The notes beneath the pieces were generated by a model, which worked only from the letters and a program-made list of their open reading frames with translations, was not told the origin of the DNA and did not search any database. A DNA stretch of 64,000 bases from CAZUNO01 sp964621445 [NCBI: Candidatus Hadarchaeota archaeon] (GTDB lineage Archaea > CAYQAE01 > CAYVLA01), in contig CAZUNO010000001.1 of NCBI GenBank assembly GCA_964621445.1, positions 102,496-166,495 on the forward strand, given 5' to 3'. This document shows, in pieces, positions 49,975-59,374 of this stretch. The translations under genes were made by a program, and so were the position numbers. Position 1 is the stretch's first letter; each line of letters begins with the position of its first letter.

Positions 49975-51338
49975 GACATGCGGTCTCCAGGTAGACCTCT
50001 CACCATCTTTCTCATGGCCCGCCCCCTGAAGCGCCTGTTCTTTCCCATACTCTTCATCATCTTCTTCATCATATCGTATTGCTTCAGGAGTTCACGGACC
50101 TCCTGCTCGGTGCACCCGGATCCCATGGCTATTCTAGATATCCGGCTGCTGTTTATCCTCTTGGGCTTGGTTAGCTCCTCGCGATTCATTGAATTCATGA
50201 TGACCTTGAATGTCTGGAGTTTTTCCTGTCCCATTTCCAGGGCCTCGTCGGGCAGTTCGAATCCCATGCCGGGGATCATCCTGATGACCTTGCTCAAGGG
50301 CCCCATGTTGGAGAGCATATCCATCTGCTTGGCCATATCTTCAAGGGTAAATTTACCCTCCAGGAACTTGTACATCGATTCCTCGGTTAGCTCTTCTTGC
50401 TTGGTGGCCTCCTCGAATTTTTCGATAAGGGTCGAGATATCGCCCATGCCCAGCAGTCGCCCGACGAATCGTGGGGGATTGAAGGGTTCAATGTCCTCTA
50501 TCGTTTCCCCCGTTCCCAGAAATTTGATGGGGGCTCCCGTCTCGGCACAGGCGGAAAGCGCACCGCCACCTTTGGCACTTCCATCAAGCTTGGTTACCAA
50601 AATTGATCCGATATCGGTTGCCTCTTTGAAGGCGCTAGCCTGGGCCTTTGCCTGCTGGCCCAGCGTGGCGTCGATCACCAGAATTATTTCCTCCGGCTTG
50701 ACCTGGCCCGCGATATGCTGCATCTCATCGATGAGACCCTTTTCCTCCTTGTGCCTCCCTGCCGTGTCGACCAGGACAAGGTCATAACCCTTTTCGGAGA
50801 AGAGGTCTACTCCTTTTTCCGCCAATTCAACCGCATCGTCCACGTCTGAATCGCCGTAAACCGGTATGCCAAGGTCCTCAGCAAGCATCTCCAGCTGTTC
50901 CAGGGCGGCCGGTCTCCAGGTATCAGAGCAGACTATGGCCGTTTTTCGTCCTCTTTTTTGGAAGTACCGGGCAAGTTTTACCGTGGAGGTCGTCTTTCCG
51001 GACCCCTGTATTCCCACCAGCATGACCGTAGTAGTCTCTCCCTCCGGGGCAAAGTCAATTCCCATGGCTTCCCGGCCCAGGAAATCTGCCAGTTCCTCAT
51101 ATACGATGTTGACAACGTGGTGTCTCCTGGATATGCCGGAGGGCGGCTCCTCGTTCAAAGCCCGTTCTTCTATCTTCTTGGTTAGCCTACCAACCAGCTT
51201 GACATTGACATCTGCTAGCAGTAACGCCCTCTGAATGTCCTTTTTCAGTTGTCCAACGGCCTCGGAATCTATGGTTCGTGATCCAGTTAGCCTGGTGAGA
51301 GCCTTGTGAAGTGATTTACCTAGGTTATCGAGGACCAT
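49971..51338 (-). CDS. srp54: signal recognition particle protein SRP54
   Basis: 455 residues. N domain, then G domain (G1 GIQGSGKTTSTVKLA, DTAGRHKEE, TKLDGSAKGGGALS) and Met-rich M domain (EDMAKQMDMLSNMGPL, IPGMGFELP, RISRIAMGSGCTEQEVRELLKQYDMMKKMMKSM) that binds 7S RNA and signal sequences. Delivers nascent membrane proteins to FtsY, whose gene lies just upstream in the same operon. The 7S RNA gene itself was not found in the window. Confidence 0.96.
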   Translation of the reverse strand: MVLDNLGKSLHKALTRLTGSRTIDSEAVGQLKKDIQRALLLADVNVKLVGRLTKKIEERALNEEPPSGISRRHHVVNIVYEELADFLGREAMGIDFAPEGETTTVMLVGIQGSGKTTSTVKLARYFQKRGRKTAIVCSDTWRPAALEQLEMLAEDLGIPVYGDSDVDDAVELAEKGVDLFSEKGYDLVLVDTAGRHKEEKGLIDEMQHIAGQVKPEEIILVIDATLGQQAKAQASAFKEATDIGSILVTKLDGSAKGGGALSACAETGAPIKFLGTGETIEDIEPFNPPRFVGRLLGMGDISTLIEKFEEATKQEELTEESMYKFLEGKFTLEDMAKQMDMLSNMGPLSKVIRMIPGMGFELPDEALEMGQEKLQTFKVIMNSMNREELTKPKRINSSRISRIAMGSGCTEQEVRELLKQYDMMKKMMKSMGKNRRFRGRAMRKMVRGLPGDRMS

Positions 51339-51428
51339 TTAACTACCTCAATATCTCTAATATTCCGCTTCTGAAAACTATTGTCTCGCTGTAGGTTTTA
51401 TTGCGAAATCTCCCCACCCTTACATTGG

Positions 51429-52343
51429 TCATTTCCCAAAAATCAGGTCCACGAACCAGTCGGCCGAGAATTTCTGGAGGTCATCATAATCCTGGCCGGT
51501 CCCCACGAATAGAATGGGCTTGTTGGTTGTATGCGCCACGGACACCGCTGCCCCTCCCTTTGCGTCGGCATCTGCCTTGGTCAGGATAACGCCATCGATT
51601 TCACAAGCGGCATCGAATTCCTCGACCTGTTTAACGATGTCGTTACCGGCCAGGGCATCCCCAACGAAAAGGACCGCGTTGGGGTCGTTTACCCGGACGA
51701 TCTTTCTCATTTCATCCATGAGGTTCACATTTGTGTGCATCCGTCCCGCAGTATCTGCTAGTATGACATCGACGCCTTGGGCCTTGGCGTGCTGCTTTGC
51801 ATCATACACAACCGCAGCGCTGTCGGAACCCCGGGCGTGCTTGATCATATTCACCCCCAGCTTGTCGGCATGAAATTCCAGCTGCTCAATCGCAGCGGCT
51901 CTATAGGTATCGCTAGCGGCGATTACACAGGAGAAACCCTTCTCTATCATCATGTGAGCAACCTTGGCTATAGTGGTGGTCTTCCCGGTTCCGTTATAGC
52001 CAATGAAAAGTATGAGATAAGGGCGGCCCTCCTGCCTCGCTTTGCGTATCTCGTCCATCAACTGGGGCCTGTCCGCACTAAGTACGTCTCGTATGGCAGC
52101 TACGATTGATTCACGTGCGATATTTGTTACGTTATCGGTGATGCCGAAATCCTGAGAGGTCAGGGATGCACGGGTATCCTCAATTATGGTCTCCGTTACT
52201 TCCAGAGCCACATCGCTTTCAAGTAGCCCCATTTCCAGGGCCTCGAGGATATCCTGAATATCGTCCTCGCTTAGGGATCTACGTGCTATCTGCTTTGAAA
52301 ATCTGGATACCTTTGTCCTGAGATTATCGAACAACCCTACCAC
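51429..52343 (-). CDS. ftsY: signal recognition particle receptor FtsY
   Basis: 304 residues. NG domains only, with a short N-terminus and no acidic A domain, as in many archaea. GTPase motifs are GYNGTGKTTTIAKVA, DTYRAAAIEQLE, DTAGRMHTN and TKADADAKGGAAVS. Pairs with SRP54 at the membrane. In the conserved archaeal cluster pfdA-ftsY-srp54, 15 nt after pfdA. Confidence 0.96.
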   Translation of the reverse strand: MVGLFDNLRTKVSRFSKQIARRSLSEDDIQDILEALEMGLLESDVALEVTETIIEDTRASLTSQDFGITDNVTNIARESIVAAIRDVLSADRPQLMDEIRKARQEGRPYLILFIGYNGTGKTTTIAKVAHMMIEKGFSCVIAASDTYRAAAIEQLEFHADKLGVNMIKHARGSDSAAVVYDAKQHAKAQGVDVILADTAGRMHTNVNLMDEMRKIVRVNDPNAVLFVGDALAGNDIVKQVEEFDAACEIDGVILTKADADAKGGAAVSVAHTTNKPILFVGTGQDYDDLQKFSADWFVDLIFGK

Positions 52344-52358
52344 CAGTGACCTTTGCCC

Positions 52359-52799
52359 CTACTCTTCCTGTTGCTGGGAGAGTTCCCTGTATATCTCCTG
52401 CCATTTGGAGGTGAGGTCCTCGAGGCGTTGGCTTAGCTCCTCTAAATTCTCCCGGGTCTTATTGGATGCCTCTTCCGTTCTCTGTACCCTCTTGTCCACG
52501 ATGGCCTTGGCCTGATCTATGCGTCTCTCAATTGAAAAGTCCGAACCAACACCAATTATTACCTTATCATTTTGTTTTAGGGAGGCTCTTACATAGGAGC
52601 CGGATCCCATAGGTACAAGCATCTCCTTCCCCGGCTCGGTTTTCTTGAGCTCCTCTAGACTTTCCACGGTCTGATTCATCTCATCAATAGAGGTCTGTAG
52701 CAATTCCAGGTTACGGTTATGGACATCTATCTGGTTTCGAAGTACCTCGACTTCAGACGAGATACGTTGAAGCTCTCCTTGTTTATCCTCCATTTTCAT
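52359..52799 (-). CDS. pfdA: prefoldin subunit alpha
   Basis: 146 residues: two long coiled-coil helices (about 5-60 and 90-140) joined by the beta-hairpin segment MLVPMGSGSYVRASLKQNDKVIIGVGSDFSIER, the prefoldin alpha signature. The hexamer with beta subunits holds unfolded proteins for the thermosome. ATG overlaps the stop of rpl18a by 4 nt (ATGA). Confidence 0.94.
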   Translation of the reverse strand: MKMEDKQGELQRISSEVEVLRNQIDVHNRNLELLQTSIDEMNQTVESLEELKKTEPGKEMLVPMGSGSYVRASLKQNDKVIIGVGSDFSIERRIDQAKAIVDKRVQRTEEASNKTRENLEELSQRLEDLTSKWQEIYRELSQQQEE

Positions 52800-53035
52800 T
52801 CACCTGTAATATATCGAACTGTTGGGTCTTCCGCCTCGGAGGCCTCTATTTCCTCTATTCCCTCGATGTTAATTTTTCCTCTAGGGACCCTATGTTCGCT
52901 GCCCAGATTCGAGTAAACCTTTTCCTTTACCTGGGATTCGTTCATGGATAGCATCTCCATGGTAAACGGCTGATTTTTTTCTCCCATCAGGAAATTTCCC
53001 TTGACTCTGTAGATCTTCGGATTTTCATCACTCAT
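52796..53035 (-). CDS. rpl18a: 50S ribosomal protein L18Ae (LX)
   Basis: 79 residues with the LX pattern KIYRVKGNFLMGEKNQPFTMEMLSMNESQVKEKVYSNLGSEHRVPRGKINI. Archaeal half-size form of eukaryotic L18a. Located between eif6 and pfdA as in many euryarchaea. Confidence 0.93.
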   Translation of the reverse strand: MSDENPKIYRVKGNFLMGEKNQPFTMEMLSMNESQVKEKVYSNLGSEHRVPRGKINIEGIEEIEASEAEDPTVRYITGE

Positions 53036-53041
53036 CGCTAT

Positions 53042-53716
53042 TCACCACGTTTCACCTTCGAACACCTGTTGCATCTTTCCCATTTCAATCCCTGTGGTTG
53101 GTCTTCCGGCAACCACGCCCTTGGAGTTAGCGAGAATGCATGTTCCGACATTCCCCACGCCAAAATTTGCGGTTCCTTTACCGACCTCGACCTTAAGCAT
53201 ATCATTGATTAAATCAATTTCGGAATCAGCCGTTTTTGGAGATACCAAGGCACCTATGTTATTTGGACAGGCCAGGGACCCAACTATATGCAAGTTGTCA
53301 ATGCTTCCATTCTTTACCTTGACCCCGAGTATATCCGAAATTACTTCGAGCTCCTTTCTCAGATAGACATCGGCCACTATAGCCCCTTTATCATTGGTCA
53401 AGATCAGATTCCCAAGGGCATTGAATCTGGTATCCAGTTTTCCAACCTGTAAATTGGATTGGGTGGAGAGGATATCCATCTCCCTTGAAGTGGCATCTCC
53501 AGGAAGAAGTATGCCTTGGGAATTCATCACAACTAACATTCCAATCATATCGGTACCGGCCACAGTGGTTTCAATTGACTTAACATTCAGGGTGGAGGCT
53601 ATCTCATCAATGGTGTCCCGAGGACTACCAGGTGGAACTACCACCACATCATCATTATTCGCGGCAAATAATCCCAGATAGGGATTCCCACTGAGGTGAG
53701 TCCTCGCAAATTCCAT
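53042..53716 (-). CDS. eif6: translation initiation factor aIF6
   Basis: 224 residues from ATG 53716 (GTG 53725 possible). Five-fold pseudo-symmetric repeats are visible in recurring GxLV/N-x-x-G blocks: NPYLGLFAANND, DMIGMLVVMNSQGILLP, NALGNLILTNDKGAIV, NIGALVSPKTADSEI and GNVGTCILANSKGVVAG. Prevents premature joining of ribosomal subunits. Follows rpl31e by 9 nt. Confidence 0.95.
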   Translation of the reverse strand: MEFARTHLSGNPYLGLFAANNDDVVVVPPGSPRDTIDEIASTLNVKSIETTVAGTDMIGMLVVMNSQGILLPGDATSREMDILSTQSNLQVGKLDTRFNALGNLILTNDKGAIVADVYLRKELEVISDILGVKVKNGSIDNLHIVGSLACPNNIGALVSPKTADSEIDLINDMLKVEVGKGTANFGVGNVGTCILANSKGVVAGRPTTGIEMGKMQQVFEGETW

Positions 53717-53725
53717 TAGAGGCAC

Positions 53726-53992
53726 CTATTCGGCCAGGAAGACCCTGAAAGCAGCCTGTCCTTCCTCTATTTCCTCTTCCTCGGTGACCCTGACCCTGAT
53801 TTTAGAAGGAATGTTCTCTATTCCATTCTCCCAAATCTTGTTGTTTACGGATTCGTCTATTGCGAAAAGGCTCGTCTTAAGGTGGCGCTCCAGGAAGGAC
53901 CTGACCTCCTTTAACGCTCTAGGAGCCCTCTTGCTCCGGGAGAATTTCTTGGCTCCTCTTAGAGGTATAACATAGATCCTATCTTCGGACAA
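53726..53992 (-). CDS. rpl31e: 50S ribosomal protein L31e
   Basis: 88 residues. RIYVIPLRGAKKFSRSKRAPRALKEVRSFLERHLKT and the terminal RVRVTEEEEIEEGQAAFRVFLAE identify L31e. Part of the rpl39e-rpl31e-eif6 cluster, 12 nt after rpl39e. Confidence 0.95.
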   Translation of the reverse strand: MSEDRIYVIPLRGAKKFSRSKRAPRALKEVRSFLERHLKTSLFAIDESVNNKIWENGIENIPSKIRVRVTEEEEIEEGQAAFRVFLAE

Positions 53993-54004
53993 TTAAATAC
54001 CTCG

Positions 54005-54160
54005 CTATACCTTTAGCTTGGAGTTTCTCCAAGTACGCATCTTTGGATGCCTTCTCACCTTTCTAGCAGTCTTTAGCATAACCCAAATGGGTACCCTTTG
54101 AGTATGGCGATTTGCCTTTGCTAATCTTTTCTTCTTTGGTTTGGATCTATGTCGAGACAA
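54005..54160 (-). CDS. rpl39e: 50S ribosomal protein L39e
   Basis: 51 residues, TTG start, very basic. Reads [18 protein letters not shown], then [19 protein letters not shown] and a TWRNSKLKV end, matching L39e at its normal length. It lines the ribosomal exit tunnel. Lies between pdcd5 and rpl31e as in other archaea. Confidence 0.95.
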   Translation of the reverse strand: MSRHRSKPKKKRLAKANRHTQRVPIWVMLKTARKVRRHPKMRTWRNSKLKV

Positions 54161-54169
54161 TGTATCAGC

Positions 54170-54496
54170 TCAAACTCTCTTGATTTTGGTTTCCCTGGAC
54201 TTTGAACGGGCAATCTTTCGCAATATCCCCTTGAGTTGGCTATCCGTTACCTTTTCCCTGAGATTTCCGGATTGAGCCAATCCTATTAACCTTTGTTCTA
54301 TGGCCTTAACGTATTCCGGCCTGGAAAGTCTCAGATTGGTAAGTCTGCTTCTGGCCTCAGGAGTTAATATTGATTTCAGGACTAATTGTTTCCGGAGTTC
54401 GGCCTGTTTTTGTGCCTCTTCTTGGGTCTCTTCATCCTGCATCTTTTTCTGAAGTTCAGCCAATTTCTTTTGCCGGATCTCATCAATATCCTCCAT
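54170..54496 (-). CDS. PDCD5-like DNA-binding protein
   Basis: 108 residues from ATG 54496 (GGTGA nine nt before; upstream GTG and ATG at 54508 and 54505 overlap rps19e). EDIDEIRQKKLAELQKK, TPEARSRLTNLRLSRPEYVKAIEQRLIGLAQSG and ILRKIARSKS match the archaeal PDCD5/TFAR19 group, a helical protein with nucleic-acid or chaperonin links. Constant neighbour of S19e in archaea. Confidence 0.92.
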   Translation of the reverse strand: MEDIDEIRQKKLAELQKKMQDEETQEEAQKQAELRKQLVLKSILTPEARSRLTNLRLSRPEYVKAIEQRLIGLAQSGNLREKVTDSQLKGILRKIARSKSRETKIKRV

Positions 54497-54504
54497 GGCA
54501 CGCA

Positions 54505-54924
54505 TCACCCGGCGACCTCATCGGATAATTTATCAAGAAGGGACTTGCCCTTGGCGCTTATCTTTCTGCCGTCTCTATCAGTTTTTTCAACCAGACCTGC
54601 CGATTCGAGCTGTTGGCACACTTTTCTTATGATGCTTCCGCTACCCTTGGCAAATCTTGTGGGTTTGCTGCCTCTTTCCCTCTTACCACCGTACTTTGTA
54701 CGCAGCCTTTCAACACCCACGGGCCCGCTAACGTAAATCGTCCTGAGCACGGCTGCAGCCCGGCTGTACCACCAATCAGGGTCATCTGGAACCCTTTCCT
54801 TATGCATACCGGTCTTGACGAACATCGTCCATTCCGGTGGATCTACTTCGTTATAGTCACTCTTCAACTTATTCGAAAGGAGACCTATGAGAAGATTGGG
54901 TTTCACATCAAAAGGAGTGGTCAA
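54505..54924 (-). CDS. rps19e: 30S ribosomal protein S19e
   Basis: 139 residues with the S19e hallmarks PPEWTMFVKTGMHKERVPDDPDWWYSRAAAVLRTIYVSGPVGVERLRTKYGG and the RFAKGSGSIIRKVCQQLESAGLVE winged-helix end. Needed for small-subunit assembly. First ribosomal gene of the cluster, 63 nt after yhbY. Confidence 0.96.
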   Translation of the reverse strand: MTTPFDVKPNLLIGLLSNKLKSDYNEVDPPEWTMFVKTGMHKERVPDDPDWWYSRAAAVLRTIYVSGPVGVERLRTKYGGKRERGSKPTRFAKGSGSIIRKVCQQLESAGLVEKTDRDGRKISAKGKSLLDKLSDEVAG

Positions 54925-54987
54925 GTTGGACCACCTGGTGGTGGGTATAGCCCAAGTTGAGCTATAGGATGAGGGCTAAATTTGGAC

Positions 54988-55269
54988 TTATATATCTTTC
55001 CTGGCATCCTTCTCAGCTCTGAAAAGTGTGATAGTGTTTCCCCGTGTCTCTACAAGCTCGGATCGGGTCTCTTTAGTCAATCGGGATGTCATTTCTTCTC
55101 TTTTCAACGCATTGGAGCTTCTGAGGAACTTGATCTTGACAATATTCTTTTCCTCGAGCTGACGGTCGAGTTCCTCTAAAACTCCTTTTGTTAGGCCCGA
55201 CTTGCCAATCCTAAGGAGGGGTTTTGCCTTTGACGCTCTCTTTTTCAAATCCTCGCGATTAACTCTCAT
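54988..55269 (-). CDS. CRM/YhbY-domain RNA-binding protein
   Basis: 93 residues. RASKAKPLLRIGKSGLTKGVLEELDRQLEEKNIVKIKFLR is the CRM fold with its G-K-x-G-L/V-T loop, and ETRGNTITLFR ends it. YhbY proteins bind pre-ribosomal particles. Just downstream of mtnP (9 nt) and upstream of rps19e. Confidence 0.92.
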   Translation of the reverse strand: MRVNREDLKKRASKAKPLLRIGKSGLTKGVLEELDRQLEEKNIVKIKFLRSSNALKREEMTSRLTKETRSELVETRGNTITLFRAEKDARKDI

Positions 55270-55278
55270 TTCAATAAC

Positions 55279-56076
55279 CTACATCAAAGCTCCATCTAAT
55301 GCTTTTCCACATCCGCAGGATCTTTTTTCCGGTATTTGCGGTATCAAATCAGCGAGAATGGACCTGACCTTCCCCACATTTTCCTTCATGGTCTCAACCA
55401 CTTCCTCCCCGTCAACTATCCTGTCGGTCATCCAGCAGTCAAAATCGGTGACCATGGCTATGGTGGAGTAGCACATCTCTGCTTCCCGGGCAAGGACGGC
55501 CTCGGGATACATGGTCATTCCAATGACCGATGCTCCCCAGGATCTGAAAAGCTCCGATTCTGCTCGGGTGGAAAACCTGGGTCCCTGGATGCAGACATAG
55601 GTTCCCTGTGGATGATACTTCATTGAAAGGGACTCCGCCACCTCACCGAGAAGGGTATGAAGGCTCGGACAGACGGGATCGGCAGTGGACACATGACAGA
55701 CCTGTCCCCTGTCGTAGAAGGTATCTTCCCTACCGCGGGTTCTGTCAATGAATTGATCCACGAACACGAAATCTCCCGGTTCATATTTCCTCTGGAGGCT
55801 GCCCACCGCTGCAGGGGCAAGGACGGCGGTTACCCCGATTTCCTTTAGAGCCCAGATATTGGCCCTGTAATTAATTCCATGGGGAGGTATGCGGTGTTCT
55901 CTACCGTGTCTGGGAATGAAGGCCACCCTTGTATCCTCCAGGCTACCGATCTGGACCAGATCGGACGTAGCCCCGAAAGGGGTATATACCTCCTTTTCCT
56001 CTATTTCGGTGAATAATTCAGGGTCGTAAACCCCGGTGCCGCCAATTATTCCCACTGATGCCTGTTCTGAAGTCAT
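55279..56076 (-). CDS. mtnP: S-methyl-5'-thioadenosine phosphorylase
   Basis: 265 residues from ATG 56076, chosen because the conserved VGIIGGTGVYDPELF follows at residue 8. Purine phosphorylase family 2 motifs: FIPRHGREHRIPPHGINYRANIWALK, PQGTYVCIQGPRFSTRAES, and MTMYPEAVLAREAEMCYSTIAMVTDFDCW. Splits methylthioadenosine, a polyamine by-product, to adenine and methylthioribose phosphate. The C-terminal CGC cluster is typical. Starts the S19e operon. Confidence 0.93.
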   Translation of the reverse strand: MTSEQASVGIIGGTGVYDPELFTEIEEKEVYTPFGATSDLVQIGSLEDTRVAFIPRHGREHRIPPHGINYRANIWALKEIGVTAVLAPAAVGSLQRKYEPGDFVFVDQFIDRTRGREDTFYDRGQVCHVSTADPVCPSLHTLLGEVAESLSMKYHPQGTYVCIQGPRFSTRAESELFRSWGASVIGMTMYPEAVLAREAEMCYSTIAMVTDFDCWMTDRIVDGEEVVETMKENVGKVRSILADLIPQIPEKRSCGCGKALDGALM

Positions 56077-56126
56077 GTATAAACATCCAGAGACATCATC
56101 TGAAATAACTTTTCGAGGTATAAGGA

Positions 56127-57146
56127 TTAGAGAGTGATCCACCGGTCCTGAATCGATGATTTGAGAAGACCATCAATGGTTCGAGTGACCCATATGCCGT
56201 CCTCGCCCGTCACCCTGGGCCGTCTGTCCGTGACTATGCAATCGGCAAAGTGATAGATGCTCTCGGTGGCAAATCCCCTGTGCTTCCCGTCGATATTCAG
56301 ATTAAAAAGCATATCGGGGTTCTCCTGATTTCTTTCAGTGTACTTACAAGCCAGGTTGCTGTGGCTGACGTTCGCGGTATAGCTTCCTTCGGATCCCACG
56401 AAATCCATTTTCAGTTGGAAGACGGAGGGGTGGCTCTCCGGTAGTATCCAGCAGTTTTCCAGAGATGCGAGGGCCCCGGATTGGAACTCGATGAGACTGT
56501 GGAAGAAGTCCGGGGTGTCAATACCCATGGAGGCAAGTTTGCCTTCACCCTTGGTTGAGAGCACTCTTCTTGGGTTGCTTTGGAAGAGCCATCTACAGAT
56601 ATCTATGAGGTGGCTTCCTAAAAACCAAAGAACGTTGCTTTTATGGGACCACCTCAACATCTTTGTGGGAACGAAAATCGTGTCGTTGAGGGCGGCGCTG
56701 AGGTACTTGGGAACTCCCATTTCTCCCTCTTCTATTGAGTTCTTGAGAGCAATGAATGGTGGGGACCAGCGATTATGGAAGTCGATCATAAGCTTTGATC
56801 CAGATTTATCCACCGCTGCCATTATCTGCTCAGCTTCATCGACCGTGGTCGCCATGGGCTTCTCAAGAAGTATGTGCAGACCTTTATTGGCCGCAAGTAG
56901 GGCAGGGTCTGTGTGTAAGTAATCAGGAGTGGCTATGGAGACGGCATCCAGTTCACTTTCCTCCATCATTTCACTGTAATCCGTGTAGAAATCGCACCCA
57001 TACTCCCTGGAGACCTTTTCCCCCTCCTCCTCATTGATGTCGCATACCGCCGCGATTAGAGTTCTGTGATGGCTTCCAAAGGCCTGCACATGGATTTTCC
57101 CGAATGTCCCCAGCCCTATTACTCCGACCTTCGCCTTATCGGCCAT
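56127..57146 (-). CDS. Gfo/Idh/MocA-family oxidoreductase
   Basis: 339 residues from ATG 57146, overlapping glmM by 11 nt. Rossmann motif VGVIGLGTFGKIH, the catalytic EKPMATT, and the domain-2 His in LGSHLIDICRWLF. Likely oxidises or reduces an NDP-sugar or free sugar. It follows glmM on the same strand, which points to sugar-nucleotide or glycan synthesis, unlike the stand-alone family member at 14511. Confidence 0.88.
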   Translation of the reverse strand: MADKAKVGVIGLGTFGKIHVQAFGSHHRTLIAAVCDINEEEGEKVSREYGCDFYTDYSEMMEESELDAVSIATPDYLHTDPALLAANKGLHILLEKPMATTVDEAEQIMAAVDKSGSKLMIDFHNRWSPPFIALKNSIEEGEMGVPKYLSAALNDTIFVPTKMLRWSHKSNVLWFLGSHLIDICRWLFQSNPRRVLSTKGEGKLASMGIDTPDFFHSLIEFQSGALASLENCWILPESHPSVFQLKMDFVGSEGSYTANVSHSNLACKYTERNQENPDMLFNLNIDGKHRGFATESIYHFADCIVTDRRPRVTGEDGIWVTRTIDGLLKSSIQDRWITL

Positions 57147-58515
57147 TGGATGTGCCCCCTTCGAGAATATCATTAACAAGTTGAGTGGTTTGATCGGTCA
57201 GACGAGAAGCCTCCATTTCATCCTTTGCCTCGCATATAACCCTTACCAGGGGTTCGGTTCCCGACTTTCTCACGTATATTGATGAGTCCTTTCTTGTGAC
57301 CCTAATTCCATCGGTGAGATCTATGTCCTGACCTCGGAAATGTTCTCTTAATCCGTTGAGAAGCATTTCCCAGTTAGTGGGATCGAATTGTATCTTTTCC
57401 TTGATCATATGATACTCGGGAAGGGTGGATAGTAGCTGGCTTATGGGGCCCTCGAAATCACACATACCCTGGAGGACCAGAGACATTCCTGCTGGGGCAT
57501 CCCTAGCATACTGGATGGATGGGTTGATTACCCCGCCATTTCCTTCCCCACCAATAACCGCTCCTAGCTCCATCATCTTCTTCACCACGTTTACCTCACC
57601 CACTGGAGCACGGGCAAATTCACAGCCGTGGGAGCTGGCTACGTCCTCCACGGCTTTTGTCGTAGCCACGTTGGTAACTACCGGGCCTTGCCTCTCCTGT
57701 AGTACGAGCTGTGTGGCAAGGGTAAGGGAGTATTCCTCTCCAGCGGGATTTCCTTTCTCGTCAATGATGGATAACCGGTCTCCATCTGGGTCAGTTGCAA
57801 ATCCAACATCGGCATCATTTTCCCGAACTACACGGGATAAGGCTTCAAGATTTTCCGGCGTGGGTTCCGGTCCTCGATGAAAGGTACCATCACGTTCGCA
57901 GTTAACGGCTATGGTCGTGCACCCGATCCTATCCAGAAGGATTTGCAGAATCTCTGACGAGGAGCTGTTACAGCAATCTATTGCCACGGTCGGTTGGGAA
58001 GCTGTTATGCTATCAGTATCTATGGATTTCAATACATGCTCGGCGTGTTTTCTGGCTCCCTCCGATTCGCCGTAATTTTTCCCGATTTTGTGCCAGGGAA
58101 CGTATTTGATATTGTTTTTCTCGTAAATCCCAATTAGCTTCCTTGCCTGTTCCTGGTCGAGGAAGATCCCCGTCTTGTGGATAAATTTCATGGCATTCCA
58201 TTCGATGGGGTTATGGGAAGCGGTTATGGCCACTCCTCCCTGGGCGTTCCTTTCCTTTACCAGATATTGGATGGTCGGCGTGGTCACCGTTCCCGAATCA
58301 ATGACATCGCATCCTGCTGAACGGAGACCTGCGGTCACGCAATCCTTTAACATCGAACCGGAAGCGCGGGCATCCCTCCCCACGACTACCTTTTCCCCTT
58401 TGCAGAAGGTGCCAAAAGCAGCTGAGAATCTGGTCACCACGTCCGGGGTCAATGTTTCACCCACTATCCCTCGGACGCCGGATATACTGATCATTAGCTT
58501 TTTCAAATGATTCAC
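57136..58515 (-). CDS. glmM: phosphoglucosamine mutase / phosphomannomutase
   Basis: 459 residues; the longest start is GTG 58515, while TTG 58506 with GGTGA upstream or ATG 58494 are plausible. Phosphohexomutase blocks: SGVRGIVGE, the phosphoserine loop ITASHNPIEWNAMKF, metal loop TDPDGDRLSI, GEGNGGV sugar loop, and phosphate-binding YVRKSGTEPLVRV. Substrate specificity (GlcN, Man or Glc) cannot be fixed from sequence. With nagB nearby, a glucosamine-6-phosphate branch to UDP-GlcNAc is likely. Confidence 0.88.
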   Translation of the reverse strand: MNHLKKLMISISGVRGIVGETLTPDVVTRFSAAFGTFCKGEKVVVGRDARASGSMLKDCVTAGLRSAGCDVIDSGTVTTPTIQYLVKERNAQGGVAITASHNPIEWNAMKFIHKTGIFLDQEQARKLIGIYEKNNIKYVPWHKIGKNYGESEGARKHAEHVLKSIDTDSITASQPTVAIDCCNSSSSEILQILLDRIGCTTIAVNCERDGTFHRGPEPTPENLEALSRVVRENDADVGFATDPDGDRLSIIDEKGNPAGEEYSLTLATQLVLQERQGPVVTNVATTKAVEDVASSHGCEFARAPVGEVNVVKKMMELGAVIGGEGNGGVINPSIQYARDAPAGMSLVLQGMCDFEGPISQLLSTLPEYHMIKEKIQFDPTNWEMLLNGLREHFRGQDIDLTDGIRVTRKDSSIYVRKSGTEPLVRVICEAKDEMEASRLTDQTTQLVNDILEGGTSNGR

Positions 58516-58574
58516 CGATCGTAGATTGATTAAGCGGTATAGAGGATTAACTAAAAAAGTTAATTTTCTGGAAA

Positions 58575-59255
58575 TCAGAAAAGTCGTGAATCCAGGGCGA
58601 CGGGAAGTTCCTTTATCGAGTTTATGACCTTAGAGGCGCCAAATTTAACGAGTTCATCTTCCGAGAGAGTTGGCACCCTATCGCTGTTACGTATGACCCC
58701 TATCCCTCTAAATCCGCCCTCTCGCGCCGCCTGCATATCCGTTATGTCGTCGCCAATGAATATGGCTCGCTTTGCCTTCAGGTCTCGGACACAGCTGATG
58801 AGTTTGTCTGGTCTCGGTTTTTGTCTTCCGGGGTCTTCTCTCCCCCTCACCTGGTCAAAGAATGGACGGAGGTGGAACTTTCGGGCGGTTGCCTCCAGTA
58901 TCCTCTTGGAGTTTGAGGTAACTATCCCGATCTTGGCGTCCATTTCCGAGAGATGGGACAGTACTTCTCTTGATCCCTCAAGGGGTTTAGCCCGGTTCAG
59001 GGCCTCCATTTCTCCTGCGCCCATTGCCTGATCCAATAACCTTTTCATGCTATCTCGACGGGGGCAATCTGCTAGTTCTTGGTCCACTATCTCTATATAT
59101 GCTCGAAAGGAACTTCGTCGTCCTTCCAAAAAATCATGTAGACCCAATGATCTGCAGGCGCGTCTGAGGTGTTCCATTATGACCTTGCCGTTTAGTCTCA
59201 GGTCGACTAGAGTAAGGTCGTAATCAAAGACAATGGCAGGGCTGTTTGGTTTCAT
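58575..59255 (-). CDS. HAD-family hydrolase
   Basis: 226 residues from ATG 59255. Motif I is VFDYDLTLVD (Asp-x-Asp, with Y instead of L between), motif II is IVTSNSKR, Lys in RQKPRPDKL, and motif IV FIGDDITDMQAAREGGF. Helical cap of the phosphoglycolate phosphatase type. Substrate unknown. The starts of this gene and the small plus-strand membrane protein (59375) are divergent. Confidence 0.85.
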   Translation of the reverse strand: MKPNSPAIVFDYDLTLVDLRLNGKVIMEHLRRACRSLGLHDFLEGRRSSFRAYIEIVDQELADCPRRDSMKRLLDQAMGAGEMEALNRAKPLEGSREVLSHLSEMDAKIGIVTSNSKRILEATARKFHLRPFFDQVRGREDPGRQKPRPDKLISCVRDLKAKRAIFIGDDITDMQAAREGGFRGIGVIRNSDRVPTLSEDELVKFGASKVINSIKELPVALDSRLF

Positions 59256-59374
59256 CAGGACCACGTATCTTTGGCTGGCCTGGGCCCATGCCCTTGTATA
59301 TGGTTTCAATCTGTGCCTGCTTGCTCCAATAGGTGAAGAAACTCATATTAAATCGGCCACATATGTGGAGGTAT